Below, one piece after another: positions 1-7,260 of a stretch of DNA of 29,791 nucleotides. The stretch covers positions 1 to 29,791 of the forward strand of contig NZ_CAKVMR010000024.1 of assembly GCF_934772795.1 (NCBI RefSeq). Reading direction: 5' to 3'. The stretch's first letter is position 1, and every line of letters begins with the position of its first letter. The position numbers were made by a program, and so were the translations under genes. The notes beneath the pieces are model-generated. The model did no database searches, was not told where the DNA came from, and saw only the letters and a program-made list of their open reading frames with translations. Origin of the DNA: an uncultured Holdemanella sp. (GTDB taxonomy: Bacteria; Bacillota_I; Bacilli_A; Erysipelotrichales; Erysipelotrichaceae).

Positions 1-43
1 GTGTAAGAAAAGATTTAGGGAAAAGGCATTTCAAAAATTGGAA

Positions 44-69
44 GGGTAGGCTTATGCCGGCCCTTTTTT
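44..69 (+). terminator. Rho-independent terminator of the upstream unit
   Basis: An 8-base arm at 44-51 pairs with 56-63 around a 4-base loop, with mismatched bases in the middle, and is followed by six T. It closes a gene that lies mostly outside the window; the TAA at 4-6 could be its stop codon. Confidence 0.7.
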
Positions 70-114
70 CAATGTTGAATTTAAAAAGAGAATCTTCTAT
101 TTTTATTTCAAATA

Positions 115-123
115 TGGTATTAT
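115..123 (+). promoter_or_regulatory. Extended -10 promoter of ftsA
   Basis: TGG directly precedes TATTAT (118-123), an extended -10 element. No good -35 is visible at the usual distance. Transcription would start near 130, giving ftsA a short leader with the Shine-Dalgarno site AAAGGAG at 139-145. Confidence 0.45.
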
Positions 124-153
124 TGTTTAGTAGTATGTAAAAGGAGACGTCGA

Positions 154-1413
154 ATGAGTAAGAAAAGAGTTTATGCGGCTATCGAAATTGCTGATCAAGA
201 GATTCGTCTTATCGTTTTAGAGATATTTGAAGCTCGTTACAACGTTTTAAGAACAGAAAGAGTTGTTTGTTCAGGTGTAGATAAAAATCAAAAGATTGTC
301 GATGAAAGTGCTATTGTTACAGCCATTCGTCAAGCTATAACGAATGCACAGGCAGCTTTAGGATATCGAATTGAACGTGTCTTATTGGCTGTTCCTAGTG
401 TAAATGTAATGCGTAGCTCACAAAAGGTGCGTGTTCAGATTGAAGATGGTACAAAAAATATTCGTTTGTTCCATATTCAGCAAGGATTTAAAAACGCCAT
501 TCAAAAACGATTGAATGAAGATGTAGAATTTGTCAATGCGAATAAGGTGACTTATGAAGTCAATGGACAAGTAAGTCAAAAGCTTCCATTAAATCAGGAA
601 TGTGAGGATTTCATCATGGATGTAGATCTATTATATGCTGATAAAGAAACGATTTATTCGTATGCTCGTTGTGTGGAACAGGCAAATCTTGAAATCTTGG
701 ATCTATGTTTAGATTCATTTGCGATTGGTCAAGAAACGGCTGCTTTAGCACAGAGTACAGAAAGAGTTACGATCCAAATCGATTTGGAACAGAATCACTC
801 TACTTTAGCTTTATTTAGCACAGGTCGTTTAATGACTTGTACAACTTTGGATTATGGATACTTATGGTTCATTGAGGATATCCAAAGAAAATATAAGTTA
901 AGTGATGATGTATGTTACAGATTGTTGCAGAATATTTTCTCGGGTCAGGAAGATGAAAACAGTGATGTGATCGTTTATATTGAACAAAGAGAAGATATGC
1001 GTGTTGAGATTACGGCAAATGAACTTGCGAAGGCTTGTTTACCTCGTATTCGTCAATGGATTGCAGCTGTAAATGATGCATGTTTACCAATTGTTCGCCA
1101 AGGAAAATCAAGATATGTGATCACAGGACAAGGAAGTAATATTCCTGTATTGAAGGATTTAGATAAATCATTCAATGCGAGTGCCATGATCTATCAAGAA
1201 CAAGCCATTGGTGCAAGAGATGGTGCATTTGTGTGTGGCTTAGGTATGGCTTATGCTTGGCAAGACATCAACCGTATTCACCATGATGACAGAATTAGTG
1301 CAAACAATAATGAATTAGAAGCGAGCATTGATTCGATCAATCAAAAGGCGCATACTGGTGAAGGTGGATTTACTAAGAAATTAAAGAATGCTATTTTAGC
1401 AGATGAAGAATAA
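154..1413 (+). CDS. ftsA: Cell division protein FtsA, degenerate nucleotide-binding motifs
   Basis: FtsA is the actin-like protein that ties FtsZ filaments to the membrane and recruits the divisome. The call rests on length (419 aa), position directly before ftsZ and overall actin-like layout. The C-terminus has a short amphipathic basic helix, GGFTKKLKNAIL at about residues 404-415, which fits the FtsA membrane-targeting tail. The start is supported by AAAGGAG at 139-145. Unusual: the actin-family motifs are eroded. The phosphate-1 motif, normally DxG(T), reads IEIAD near residue 11. The phosphate-2 region reads IDLEQNHS (about residues 259-266) instead of a glycine-rich loop. Only the adenosine motif, VITGQGS, is partly kept. 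ATP binding may be weak or lost. The next gene starts 20 bp after the stop, so co-transcription with ftsZ is likely. Confidence 0.85.
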   Translation: MSKKRVYAAIEIADQEIRLIVLEIFEARYNVLRTERVVCSGVDKNQKIVDESAIVTAIRQAITNAQAALGYRIERVLLAVPSVNVMRSSQKVRVQIEDGTKNIRLFHIQQGFKNAIQKRLNEDVEFVNANKVTYEVNGQVSQKLPLNQECEDFIMDVDLLYADKETIYSYARCVEQANLEILDLCLDSFAIGQETAALAQSTERVTIQIDLEQNHSTLALFSTGRLMTCTTLDYGYLWFIEDIQRKYKLSDDVCYRLLQNIFSGQEDENSDVIVYIEQREDMRVEITANELAKACLPRIRQWIAAVNDACLPIVRQGKSRYVITGQGSNIPVLKDLDKSFNASAMIYQEQAIGARDGAFVCGLGMAYAWQDINRIHHDDRISANNNELEASIDSINQKAHTGEGGFTKKLKNAILADEE

Positions 1414-1433
1414 AAAAGAGAGGAAAATATTAT

Positions 1434-2543
1434 ATGACTGAATTTAATCAAGTAGCAAATATTAAAGTATTTGGTGTTGGTGGTGGTGGATCCAACGCTG
1501 TTAACCGTATGGTTGCTGATGGTGTTAAGGGTGTTGATTTCTATATCTGCAACACAGATGTACAAGTTATGAAAAACTCTCCTTGCGATAATAAAATCGT
1601 TTTAGGAAAAGAAACTACTAAAGGTTTAGGTGCTGGAGGAAATCCAGAATATGGACGTAAAGCTGCTGAAGAAAGTGAAGCAGAAATTCGCGAATCTGTA
1701 AAAGGAAGCGACATGGTATTTATCACTGCTGGTATGGGTGGTGGAACTGGTACTGGTGCTGCTCCATTAATCGCTAAGATTTCTAAAGAAGAAGGTGCTT
1801 TAACAGTTGCCGTTGTAACTCGTCCATTCACTTTTGAAGGTCGTCGTCGTGCAAACAATGCCAAAGATGGTATTGAAGAATTGAAAAAATATGTTGACTC
1901 ATTGATCATCGTTTCAAATGACAACTTATTAGATGTGATTGGTCGTAAACCAATCGAAGAAGCATTCCAAGCTGCAGATAACGTATTACGTCAAGGTGTT
2001 CAAACAATCTCTGACTTGATCGCTGTTCCAGCATTGGTAAACTTAGACTTTGCGGACGTTCGTAGCGTTATGCAAAACCAAGGTCGTGCATTGATCGGTA
2101 TTGGTATGGCAGAAGGAGAAGACAAAGCTATCTCTGCTGCTGAAAAAGCTATCCAATCACCATTATTGGAAGCACAAATCTCTGGTGCTAAATCAGCTAT
2201 CGTAAACATCACTGGTGGTGACAAAGTTAGCTTATTTGATGCACAAAACGCTGTAGCTGTCATTCAAGATGCAGCTGGTGGAGATGTTGACTGCATTTTT
2301 GGTATCGCAATCAACGAACAATTAGGTGATGCGATCATCGTTACAGTAATCGCTACTGGATTTGAAGAACCAAAAGAAAAACAACGTAAAAGACGTAGTG
2401 AACCAGTAATTAAACAAGTTGCGAATGATACATTGTTCACAGAACCAAAAATCCAAGCTCCTGTTAACTCAGGTGTTGTAACTAGTGTTGAAAGTAACAC
2501 AAGTGATGATGAACAAATTCCTAACTTCTTCTTCAATCGTTAA
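1434..2543 (+). CDS. ftsZ: Cell division protein FtsZ
   Basis: Tubulin-like GTPase that polymerises into the Z ring at midcell. The 369-aa product has the N-terminal glycine-rich loop GVGGGGSNAVNRM (about residues 14-26), the tubulin signature GGGTGTGAAP near residue 103, and the T7 loop NLDFADV, which carries the catalytic acidic residues that act on the neighbouring subunit. After residue about 315 comes a variable linker, then the conserved C-terminal peptide DEQIPNFFFNR that binds FtsA and other partners. The Shine-Dalgarno site AAAGAGAGG lies about 10 bp before the ATG. The second gene of the ftsA-ftsZ unit, it is followed at once by a terminator. Codon use is more biased than in its neighbours, as expected for a highly expressed gene. 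Confidence 0.98.
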   Translation: MTEFNQVANIKVFGVGGGGSNAVNRMVADGVKGVDFYICNTDVQVMKNSPCDNKIVLGKETTKGLGAGGNPEYGRKAAEESEAEIRESVKGSDMVFITAGMGGGTGTGAAPLIAKISKEEGALTVAVVTRPFTFEGRRRANNAKDGIEELKKYVDSLIIVSNDNLLDVIGRKPIEEAFQAADNVLRQGVQTISDLIAVPALVNLDFADVRSVMQNQGRALIGIGMAEGEDKAISAAEKAIQSPLLEAQISGAKSAIVNITGGDKVSLFDAQNAVAVIQDAAGGDVDCIFGIAINEQLGDAIIVTVIATGFEEPKEKQRKRRSEPVIKQVANDTLFTEPKIQAPVNSGVVTSVESNTSDDEQIPNFFFNR

Positions 2544-2554
2544 TAAATAAAATT

Positions 2555-2576
2555 GAGAGCTATGCTCTCTTTTTTT
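2555..2576 (+). terminator. Rho-independent terminator after ftsZ
   Basis: A perfect 6-bp stem (GAGAGC/GCTCTC, 2555-2560 with 2564-2569) with loop TAT and a seven-T run, 12 bp after the ftsZ stop. Confidence 0.9.
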
Positions 2577-2582
2577 ATGCCT

Positions 2583-2633
2583 AATTAAGCCAAACAACTT
2601 AATTCGATGATAATTAAGTCATATAGCTTAATT
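2583..2633. repeat. Two tandem inverted-repeat units
   Basis: AATTAAG, 8 bases, then CTTAATT occurs at 2583-2604 and again at 2612-2633, a 29-bp period. The arms are identical in both copies but the 8-base spacers differ. This looks like a double operator or two small hairpins just upstream of the RNA-gene unit that follows. The remaining bases up to 2720 are AT-rich and I see nothing else in them. Confidence 0.6.
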
Positions 2634-2720
2634 GATGAAAAGAAAAAAATTAAATAAATTGTGTTTCAAGTTGTAATTAAATTGCAGCCACTTTTAAATC
2701 AATTTAACTATGGGAAACAG

Positions 2721-2749
2721 TTGATTTTTAGAGGTAAATAACGCATAAT
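2721..2749 (+). promoter_or_regulatory. Promoter of the small RNA upstream of the gene at 2903
   Basis: TTGATT (2721-2726), a 17-bp spacer, then CATAAT (2744-2749, five of six consensus bases). The predicted start is near 2756. Confidence 0.6.
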
Positions 2750-2755
2750 ATATAT

Positions 2756-2886
2756 GAAGATAGAGGAGTTAGCTGCTCTAATATCTAGCCGCTTGCTCAG
2801 TCCTTTTTGGATAAGCGGGATAAAAGTGAAGAGCTTCGCAAGTTATAGTGTGCGCTTGACCCCCTCGCCATAATTGGGGGTTTTTA
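2756..2886 (+). ncRNA. Candidate small structured RNA, about 130 nt
   Basis: This stretch has its own promoter and ends in a strong terminator, with no open frame. Stems visible by eye: TAGAG/CTCTA (2761-2765 with 2776-2780), CCGCTT/AAGCGG (2789-2794 with 2813-2818), CGCA/TGCG (2837-2840 with 2851-2854), then the terminator. The order promoter, RNA, terminator, toxin-like gene is that of type III toxin-antitoxin loci. I do not see the clear tandem repeats typical of ToxI RNAs, so it could instead be an attenuator leader or an unrelated small RNA. I do not recognise a known family. Confidence 0.5.
2859..2885 (+). terminator. Terminator between the small RNA and the downstream gene
   Basis: ACCCCC (2859-2864) pairs with GGGGGT (2876-2881) across an 11-base loop, followed by a T run to 2885. 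It sits only six bases before the Shine-Dalgarno GGAG at 2892-2895, so the downstream gene must be expressed by read-through. Confidence 0.85.
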
Positions 2887-2902
2887 TTTATGGAGACACC
2901 TT

Positions 2903-3877
2903 ATGAAAAATATTTACTCGCTTGAAGCTGGAGAAGTTATTTGGTTAAAAAAATCGACTGTTACTAAATACGGCTTTAATCCAGATTTTATTAAAGAAGG
3001 GAAAAGACCTTTCGTCTTTGGTGAAATAAAGGATTTTGGGGCAGTATGGGTAGTTCCATCTTATTCCAATTGTTCAGATTATTCTGAACATACACAGAAA
3101 TATTATATGAAAGCATATACTCCAAATGGCGATCAAAAATATCTTAAATTTAGAGATATGATAGTTGTTAGAATTACAGATATTATCATAAAAAATACAG
3201 GCTCGAATGTAATTGCTTTGAACAATAGTGAAAAACTTGAGTTTTCTAAAAAGTTTAAAAAAGTAAAAAAAATAATTCAAAACAATAGACCATTCTTTGA
3301 GGCGAGATATCATGAGCCTTATAAATACGAATGCGATATAATTAAATTAGATTATTTAAGCAAACCATATTATTGGCTAGAACGTGATTTTAATATTGTA
3401 GATAAAAGCAGAAACTTCAATACAAATTATGAATATTCTAAATCGGATTTTGCCAAAATATTGTATTACAACTATCAAATTAATCTTAAATATTTTTTGA
3501 TATCCAGAAATAAATACATTCCTATGAGAAAAGCGTTTTTAAAAAGCCAATTTAATAGGGAAAAAATCGTAACACGTTATATTTGTTATACTGAAAGTGG
3601 TTTCATTAAGAATATAAAACCATTAGAATTTTCAGAAAGTATAACGGAAGCTATTTTGGTTGAAGAAGAAATTTTATATTCGCTACCGATTTCATATGAA
3701 TCAGAGCCGAGAATCACAACTGTTCCAATGTTAGATGAAATAGATAAAGAGCATGTAATAAAAGAATTTATGTATTTGGAACAAAATATAGTGAGCGAAA
3801 AAACTTATTATGAAATTTACAAAAGAACACCTAATAAGAGAGAAATAAATGATTATAAAAAAAATCATTCATTCTAA
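2903..3877 (+). CDS. Unrecognised 324-aa protein, possible PemK/ToxN-fold N-terminus
   Basis: I do not recognise the family with certainty. Residues about 1-120 follow the general pattern of Kid/PemK/ToxN-type endoribonucleases: a start like AGEVIWLKK, then RPFVFGEIKDFGAVWVVPSYSN, where RP, a hydrophobic strand and VVP.S resemble the first strands of that fold. A lysine-rich stretch follows at about 105-125. The rest (about 130-324) is rich in Tyr, Lys and Asn and gives no clue; no membrane segment or signal peptide is seen. The ATG at 2903 has GGAG 7 bp upstream. It is monocistronic, bounded by the terminator at 2859 and another at 3890. The upstream RNA-terminator arrangement suggests a toxin held by an RNA antitoxin, but that is inference. 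Confidence 0.5.
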   Translation: MKNIYSLEAGEVIWLKKSTVTKYGFNPDFIKEGKRPFVFGEIKDFGAVWVVPSYSNCSDYSEHTQKYYMKAYTPNGDQKYLKFRDMIVVRITDIIIKNTGSNVIALNNSEKLEFSKKFKKVKKIIQNNRPFFEARYHEPYKYECDIIKLDYLSKPYYWLERDFNIVDKSRNFNTNYEYSKSDFAKILYYNYQINLKYFLISRNKYIPMRKAFLKSQFNREKIVTRYICYTESGFIKNIKPLEFSESITEAILVEEEILYSLPISYESEPRITTVPMLDEIDKEHVIKEFMYLEQNIVSEKTYYEIYKRTPNKREINDYKKNHSF

Positions 3878-3889
3878 AATATCGCATTA

Positions 3890-3915
3890 GAGAGCTTAAA
3901 TAAGTTCTCTTTTTT
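3890..3915 (+). terminator. Rho-independent terminator
   Basis: GAGAGCTT (3890-3897) pairs with AAGTTCTC (3902-3909), with one G-T pair and loop AAAT, followed by six T. It closes the gene at 2903. Confidence 0.8.
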
Positions 3916-3997
3916 AATGTACAATAGACAAATAAATACATTATGTTTCAAATCGAAAATTATGTTTTATTGAGTAGTAAAGCACCTTCGGGTCCCT

Positions 3998-4003
3998 TAT
4001 AAT
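3998..4003 (+). promoter_or_regulatory. -10 element of the 4020 gene
   Basis: A consensus TATAAT at 3998-4003. No convincing -35 at 17 bp. It leaves a leader of only about 10 nt before the ATG at 4020. Confidence 0.4.
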
Positions 4004-4019
4004 AGTATTGGTGATAGTT

Positions 4020-4721
4020 ATGTTTAATTATGAAATTAAATCAAATTTTGAATATGATAAAGAAATTGTATCTTTATTAAATACATGTAGTGGTGTTTTA
4101 AAGATTGCTTCAGATGATTTGGATGAAGATTTAAAACGGATTTGGAGTCATATTACGACCTGTATTGAACCAAATCCAGAATCTGAAATAAAAATGGAAG
4201 TTCAATTTGAAGAAGGAAAAGCATTTATTGTGTTACATAGACTTGGTTTAACTTATAATCAATTGAAGATCTATTTAAGTGAAAGTCATTGTTCATTTAA
4301 AATGGATGATGTATTGAAAAAATTATTGGCAGATCAAAATGATTATTCTATTCTGTTTATCAAATTTGATCAAGTAACGGATTATGGTCATGTTTGTCTT
4401 TTGACTTCATTCATAAGAATTATAGATCGATTTATTGCGGAAAATATTTGTTTTTCAGATACCACTGTTCGACCAAGAATTGATCGTTATCTGTTTAATT
4501 TGGATTATGTAAGGCAAGCACTTTTAAATGCGTTTATCTATAATGATTGGACGGTAGGTACTCCAGTAATTCGAATGAATGACAATTGTATTGAAATCGA
4601 AGCAAATGGGTCCACTCGAAATGATGTATTGTTAGAATTGTTCTTAGAAACTAAAATTATTGATCATTATTTAGAAGTAAAAAGTGATTCTTTGAAGTAT
4701 ACCATTCCGTTTAAAATATAA
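4020..4721 (+). CDS. Degenerate RecG-like/AlbA-type regulator (COG2865-like C-terminus)
   Basis: A 233-aa protein when started at ATG 4020; in-frame TTG (4008) and GTG (4011) are alternatives. I chose 4020 for the GGTG at 4010-4013. The best clue is near the C-terminus: FNLDYVRQALLNAFIYNDW followed by CIEIEANG. This matches the helix-loop pattern R-x-A-L-x-N-A-x-x-H-R-D-(Y/W) then (R)IEI-x-(S/N)-P-G of the ATPase-like half of RecG-like, Schlafen/AlbA_2 regulators. The diagnostic HRD reads YND and PG is partly lost. The N-terminal AlbA_2 part is not clearly visible. The protein is about half the usual length, so it may be a reduced homologue. It is convergent with the tRNA gene. Confidence 0.45.
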   Translation: MFNYEIKSNFEYDKEIVSLLNTCSGVLKIASDDLDEDLKRIWSHITTCIEPNPESEIKMEVQFEEGKAFIVLHRLGLTYNQLKIYLSESHCSFKMDDVLKKLLADQNDYSILFIKFDQVTDYGHVCLLTSFIRIIDRFIAENICFSDTTVRPRIDRYLFNLDYVRQALLNAFIYNDWTVGTPVIRMNDNCIEIEANGSTRNDVLLELFLETKIIDHYLEVKSDSLKYTIPFKI

Positions 4722-4745
4722 AAAAAACAGAGAATTGCTTCTCTG
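4721..4745 (-). terminator. Terminator of the tRNA-Gln transcript
   Basis: CAGAGA (4728-4733) pairs with TCTCTG (4740-4745). The A run at 4721-4727 gives a U tract on the minus strand, just past the tRNA 3' end. Confidence 0.8.
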
Positions 4746-4754
4746 TAATAGGCA

Positions 4755-4830
4755 TGGCTGGGGTACTTGGATTCGAACCAAGGAAATGTCAGATTCAGAG
4801 TCTGATGCCTTACCGCTTGGCTATACCCCA
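4755..4830 (-). tRNA. tRNA-Gln (anticodon CTG)
   Basis: Read on the minus strand, the acceptor stem TGGGGTA pairs with TACCCCA, followed by discriminator G and an encoded CCA (plus strand 4755-4757). The anticodon stem TCAGA/TCTGA closes the loop CTCTGAA, placing CTG at positions 34-36, which decodes CAG. The T arm contains GGTTCGAATCC. In bacteria without glutaminyl-tRNA synthetase, this tRNA is charged by GluRS and then amidated; gltX lies in this window. Confidence 0.95.
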
Positions 4831-4842
4831 ATGTGCCTATTT

Positions 4843-4871
4843 ATAATACACGATTTGTGATTTTTTGACAA
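4843..4871 (-). promoter_or_regulatory. Promoter of tRNA-Gln
   Basis: On the minus strand TTGTCA (4866-4871) and TATTAT (4843-4848) are separated by 17 bp, each five of six to consensus, at the right distance from the tRNA. Confidence 0.8.
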
Positions 4872-4908
4872 GTGTTTTTTATGTAAAACGCTTGTTTTTT
4901 TGCGTTTT
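4868..4908 (+). promoter_or_regulatory. Overlapping hairpins upstream of the pilus operon
   Basis: ACAAGTG (4868-4874) can pair with CGCTTGT (4889-4895), followed by seven T, a terminator-like shape. AAAACGC (4885-4891) can instead pair with GCGTTTT (4902-4908). The two hairpins share bases 4889-4891 and cannot coexist, as in an attenuator. I could not place a convincing promoter upstream, so the role is uncertain. Confidence 0.35.
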
Positions 4909-5019
4909 AGACAAGATAGGAAGTATCGTAAAGAAATGCTTGGAATTAATGTCTTTTTCACATTGGGTTGTCAAAATAGTAGGTGAGAAGAAAAGAATAT
5001 ATAAATGGGAGGTGAAGTA

Positions 5020-7260
5020 ATGAAAAAAAAGATTTATATATGTATGAGTATTCTTATAGTATTCATTCTTTCTTTAAGTATTGTTCGTGCTGACACGATG
5101 GATACGTATGGAATGAGTTCAAAAGAAATGGAGATGATGGAGGAGTATAAAAAGGGAAACATCAATACGGATGAATTTATTGAATTACGAAAAGCTAAGG
5201 CTAGTGAGTATGGTTTATTAGACTATTGTGATTCAACCTATTTTTTAAGTGAAGACTTTTATGATAACTATTCCGATGCCTATTTGATCAAGAATGGTTT
5301 GATGATTCTAGACCGCTATAGTGCAGGATTTGAAACAACTGTAGATGTGATGGAATCTAGAGCGAGTAGTGTCGTGAGTATGACGCATCATCGTTATGAA
5401 GAAAAGCCTGGCTACTATATTGCGAATGGAATATGGAAATTGTCAAATTCACATGAAGCGTTTTGTGCGCAAGGATTGAATGCATCTCCTGCAGCTGGGG
5501 ATGTGACTTCCGATCCTTACTTGGTTGAAAATGAGAACCTAAAGAAATGTTTGTACTATGGCTATAACGGTCCTGGAGACATATTAACATCTCGTTTTGG
5601 TGTCAGCGGAGCTATCGTACTTACAAGTGAGCTTGTATCGAATGCGTTTAGTTCGAATTGTATTAGTAAGGCAAGTAATGATGGATATCACTGGAATAAG
5701 GTTGTGGGTGGTTTATGGAATGAAATCATCTCAAAGCCAAGTGTTAAAAACTATTCGACTTATATGGTCGATGTGGCTGGGTCTGCCTATAACTGGCAAG
5801 GTGTATTAACACCAATTCAAAAGTTGGCATATGGTGTGTATGTACCTACTGGTTCAGTAAAGCTTTTAAAGATCAGTTCAAAGAATGAGATCAATCAATA
5901 TAACTCATCCTATACATTTTCTGGTGCTCTTTATGGATTGTACAAAGATTCTGGATGTAAAGAAAAGATTGGTGAATTTAAGATTGATGAATCAGGAAAG
6001 TCCAATGTGATTGCCGATTTAGATCTTGGTACTTACTATGTCAATGAAATACTAGCACCACATGGCTATCAAAAAGATACGACGATCTATACGGTCAAGG
6101 TGGAAGATGAAGCGGTTGTAGAAATTGAAGTGCGAGATGTTCCACAAACCAATCTTGTGGATTTAGTTTTGGTGAAACAAGATGCAGAAACAGGCAATAA
6201 AGCACAGGGTATGGCTAGCTTAAAAGATGCGAAGTATGAATTTAAGTTTTATGGTGGTCTATATGATAAGGATCCAGGTGGTTTAGGTATTTCACCTTTA
6301 CGCAGCTGGATATTAAAGACGGATAAGACGGGTAAGATTCTAATGGAAGATTCATATAAAGTAAGTGGTGATGCCTTCTATACGGATTTGAATGGAAAGA
6401 TTTGTTTACCACTAGGTACGATTACAGTTCAGGAAATCGATCCTCCACAGGGGTATTTATTGGATAGCACAGTATATGTACAAAAACTAGATCGTACAAG
6501 TAGTACGTCGGAGCATATTAGTGCATTTAAGACGTTTAGTGTGAAAGATACAGTGAATCGTTTAAAGTTGATCAAAGTACAAGAGGGAACGCAGATTCCA
6601 TTGCCGAATGTCATCTTTAAGCATACAATGCCAAACTTACCATTTCCTTTACAAGAAAAGACGAATGATAAGGGTGAAATTGAATTAATTGGTTTGACAA
6701 AAGGAAAACATACATTAACTGAGTTTAAGACTCTAGATGGGTATGCCCTGGATATTCAGCCGATTGAATTTGAAGTGTTGAGTAATGGACAAATCAGTGG
6801 GGTGGATCCAGTGATCACATTCTCAAATAAAGTGAATCCATTTTCTTTGAAGATCGTAAAGAAAAACAATATGGCTCAATTACTAGATGGTGCTGTATTT
6901 GGATTGTTTAAAGATAGTGAGTGTAAAGAAAAGATAGATGAGAAAACGACTGTAGATGGTGTTGTATCTTTTTCGGATTTAAAGAATGGTGAAACGTATT
7001 ATTTAAAAGAAATCAAGGCGCCAAGTGGCTATCAAAAGATAGATCGTGTGTATTGTATTAAAACGGATTTTATTCCAGTTAATGGACAATATGATGTGTA
7101 TGTTGATCAAGAAAAAGTAGATGGCTTATATGCGGATGGAAGTGTGAACTTGGAGTTTGTGAATGAAAGAATGACTAAGCTTCCACATACTGGTTCAAGT
7201 ATGAGTTTGGTGTGTGTGGTTGTAGGTGCATATTTAATGTTGAGGAGAAATCATGAATAA
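5020..7260 (+). CDS. LPXTG pilus tip adhesin with thioester-like and Cna_B-type domains
   Basis: Start ATG 5020 was chosen over 5005 because GGAGGTGA lies at 5008-5015. The signal peptide is MKKKIYICMSILIVFILSL, cut near VRAD. A possible thioester-like domain spans about residues 125-225, with FCAQG (Cys about 149) and LYYGYNGPGD, but no clear Thr-Gln partner. At least four SpaA/Cna_B-type repeats follow from about residue 279, marked by E-box strands YYVNEILAPHGY, ITVQEIDPPQGYLL, HTLTEFKTLDGY and YYLKEIKAPSGYQ, expected to form isopeptide bonds. The C-terminus has LPHTG, a hydrophobic helix and a basic tail for sortase anchoring. Size (746 aa), first place in the operon and the adhesive domain suggest the tip subunit. 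The next gene overlaps its end by 8 bp. Confidence 0.85.
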   Translation: MKKKIYICMSILIVFILSLSIVRADTMDTYGMSSKEMEMMEEYKKGNINTDEFIELRKAKASEYGLLDYCDSTYFLSEDFYDNYSDAYLIKNGLMILDRYSAGFETTVDVMESRASSVVSMTHHRYEEKPGYYIANGIWKLSNSHEAFCAQGLNASPAAGDVTSDPYLVENENLKKCLYYGYNGPGDILTSRFGVSGAIVLTSELVSNAFSSNCISKASNDGYHWNKVVGGLWNEIISKPSVKNYSTYMVDVAGSAYNWQGVLTPIQKLAYGVYVPTGSVKLLKISSKNEINQYNSSYTFSGALYGLYKDSGCKEKIGEFKIDESGKSNVIADLDLGTYYVNEILAPHGYQKDTTIYTVKVEDEAVVEIEVRDVPQTNLVDLVLVKQDAETGNKAQGMASLKDAKYEFKFYGGLYDKDPGGLGISPLRSWILKTDKTGKILMEDSYKVSGDAFYTDLNGKICLPLGTITVQEIDPPQGYLLDSTVYVQKLDRTSSTSEHISAFKTFSVKDTVNRLKLIKVQEGTQIPLPNVIFKHTMPNLPFPLQEKTNDKGEIELIGLTKGKHTLTEFKTLDGYALDIQPIEFEVLSNGQISGVDPVITFSNKVNPFSLKIVKKNNMAQLLDGAVFGLFKDSECKEKIDEKTTVDGVVSFSDLKNGETYYLKEIKAPSGYQKIDRVYCIKTDFIPVNGQYDVYVDQEKVDGLYADGSVNLEFVNERMTKLPHTGSSMSLVCVVVGAYLMLRRNHE

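Noticed and set aside
1541..1924. Minus-strand open frame of 127 codons opposite ftsZ
   Set aside because: It is a shadow of the strongly biased ftsZ codons, with no ribosome site and no recognisable motif.
2583..2633. Possible CRISPR array
   Set aside because: Only two units, 7-bp arms and 8-bp variable parts; far too small and no cas genes in the window.
2756..2886. Known riboswitch, such as preQ1 or T-box
   Set aside because: Some short strings look alike, but the conserved cores and the expected downstream genes are absent.
5597..5809. Plus-strand open frame of 70 codons inside the tip adhesin gene
   Set aside because: It is out of frame within a well-supported gene and resembles no protein.
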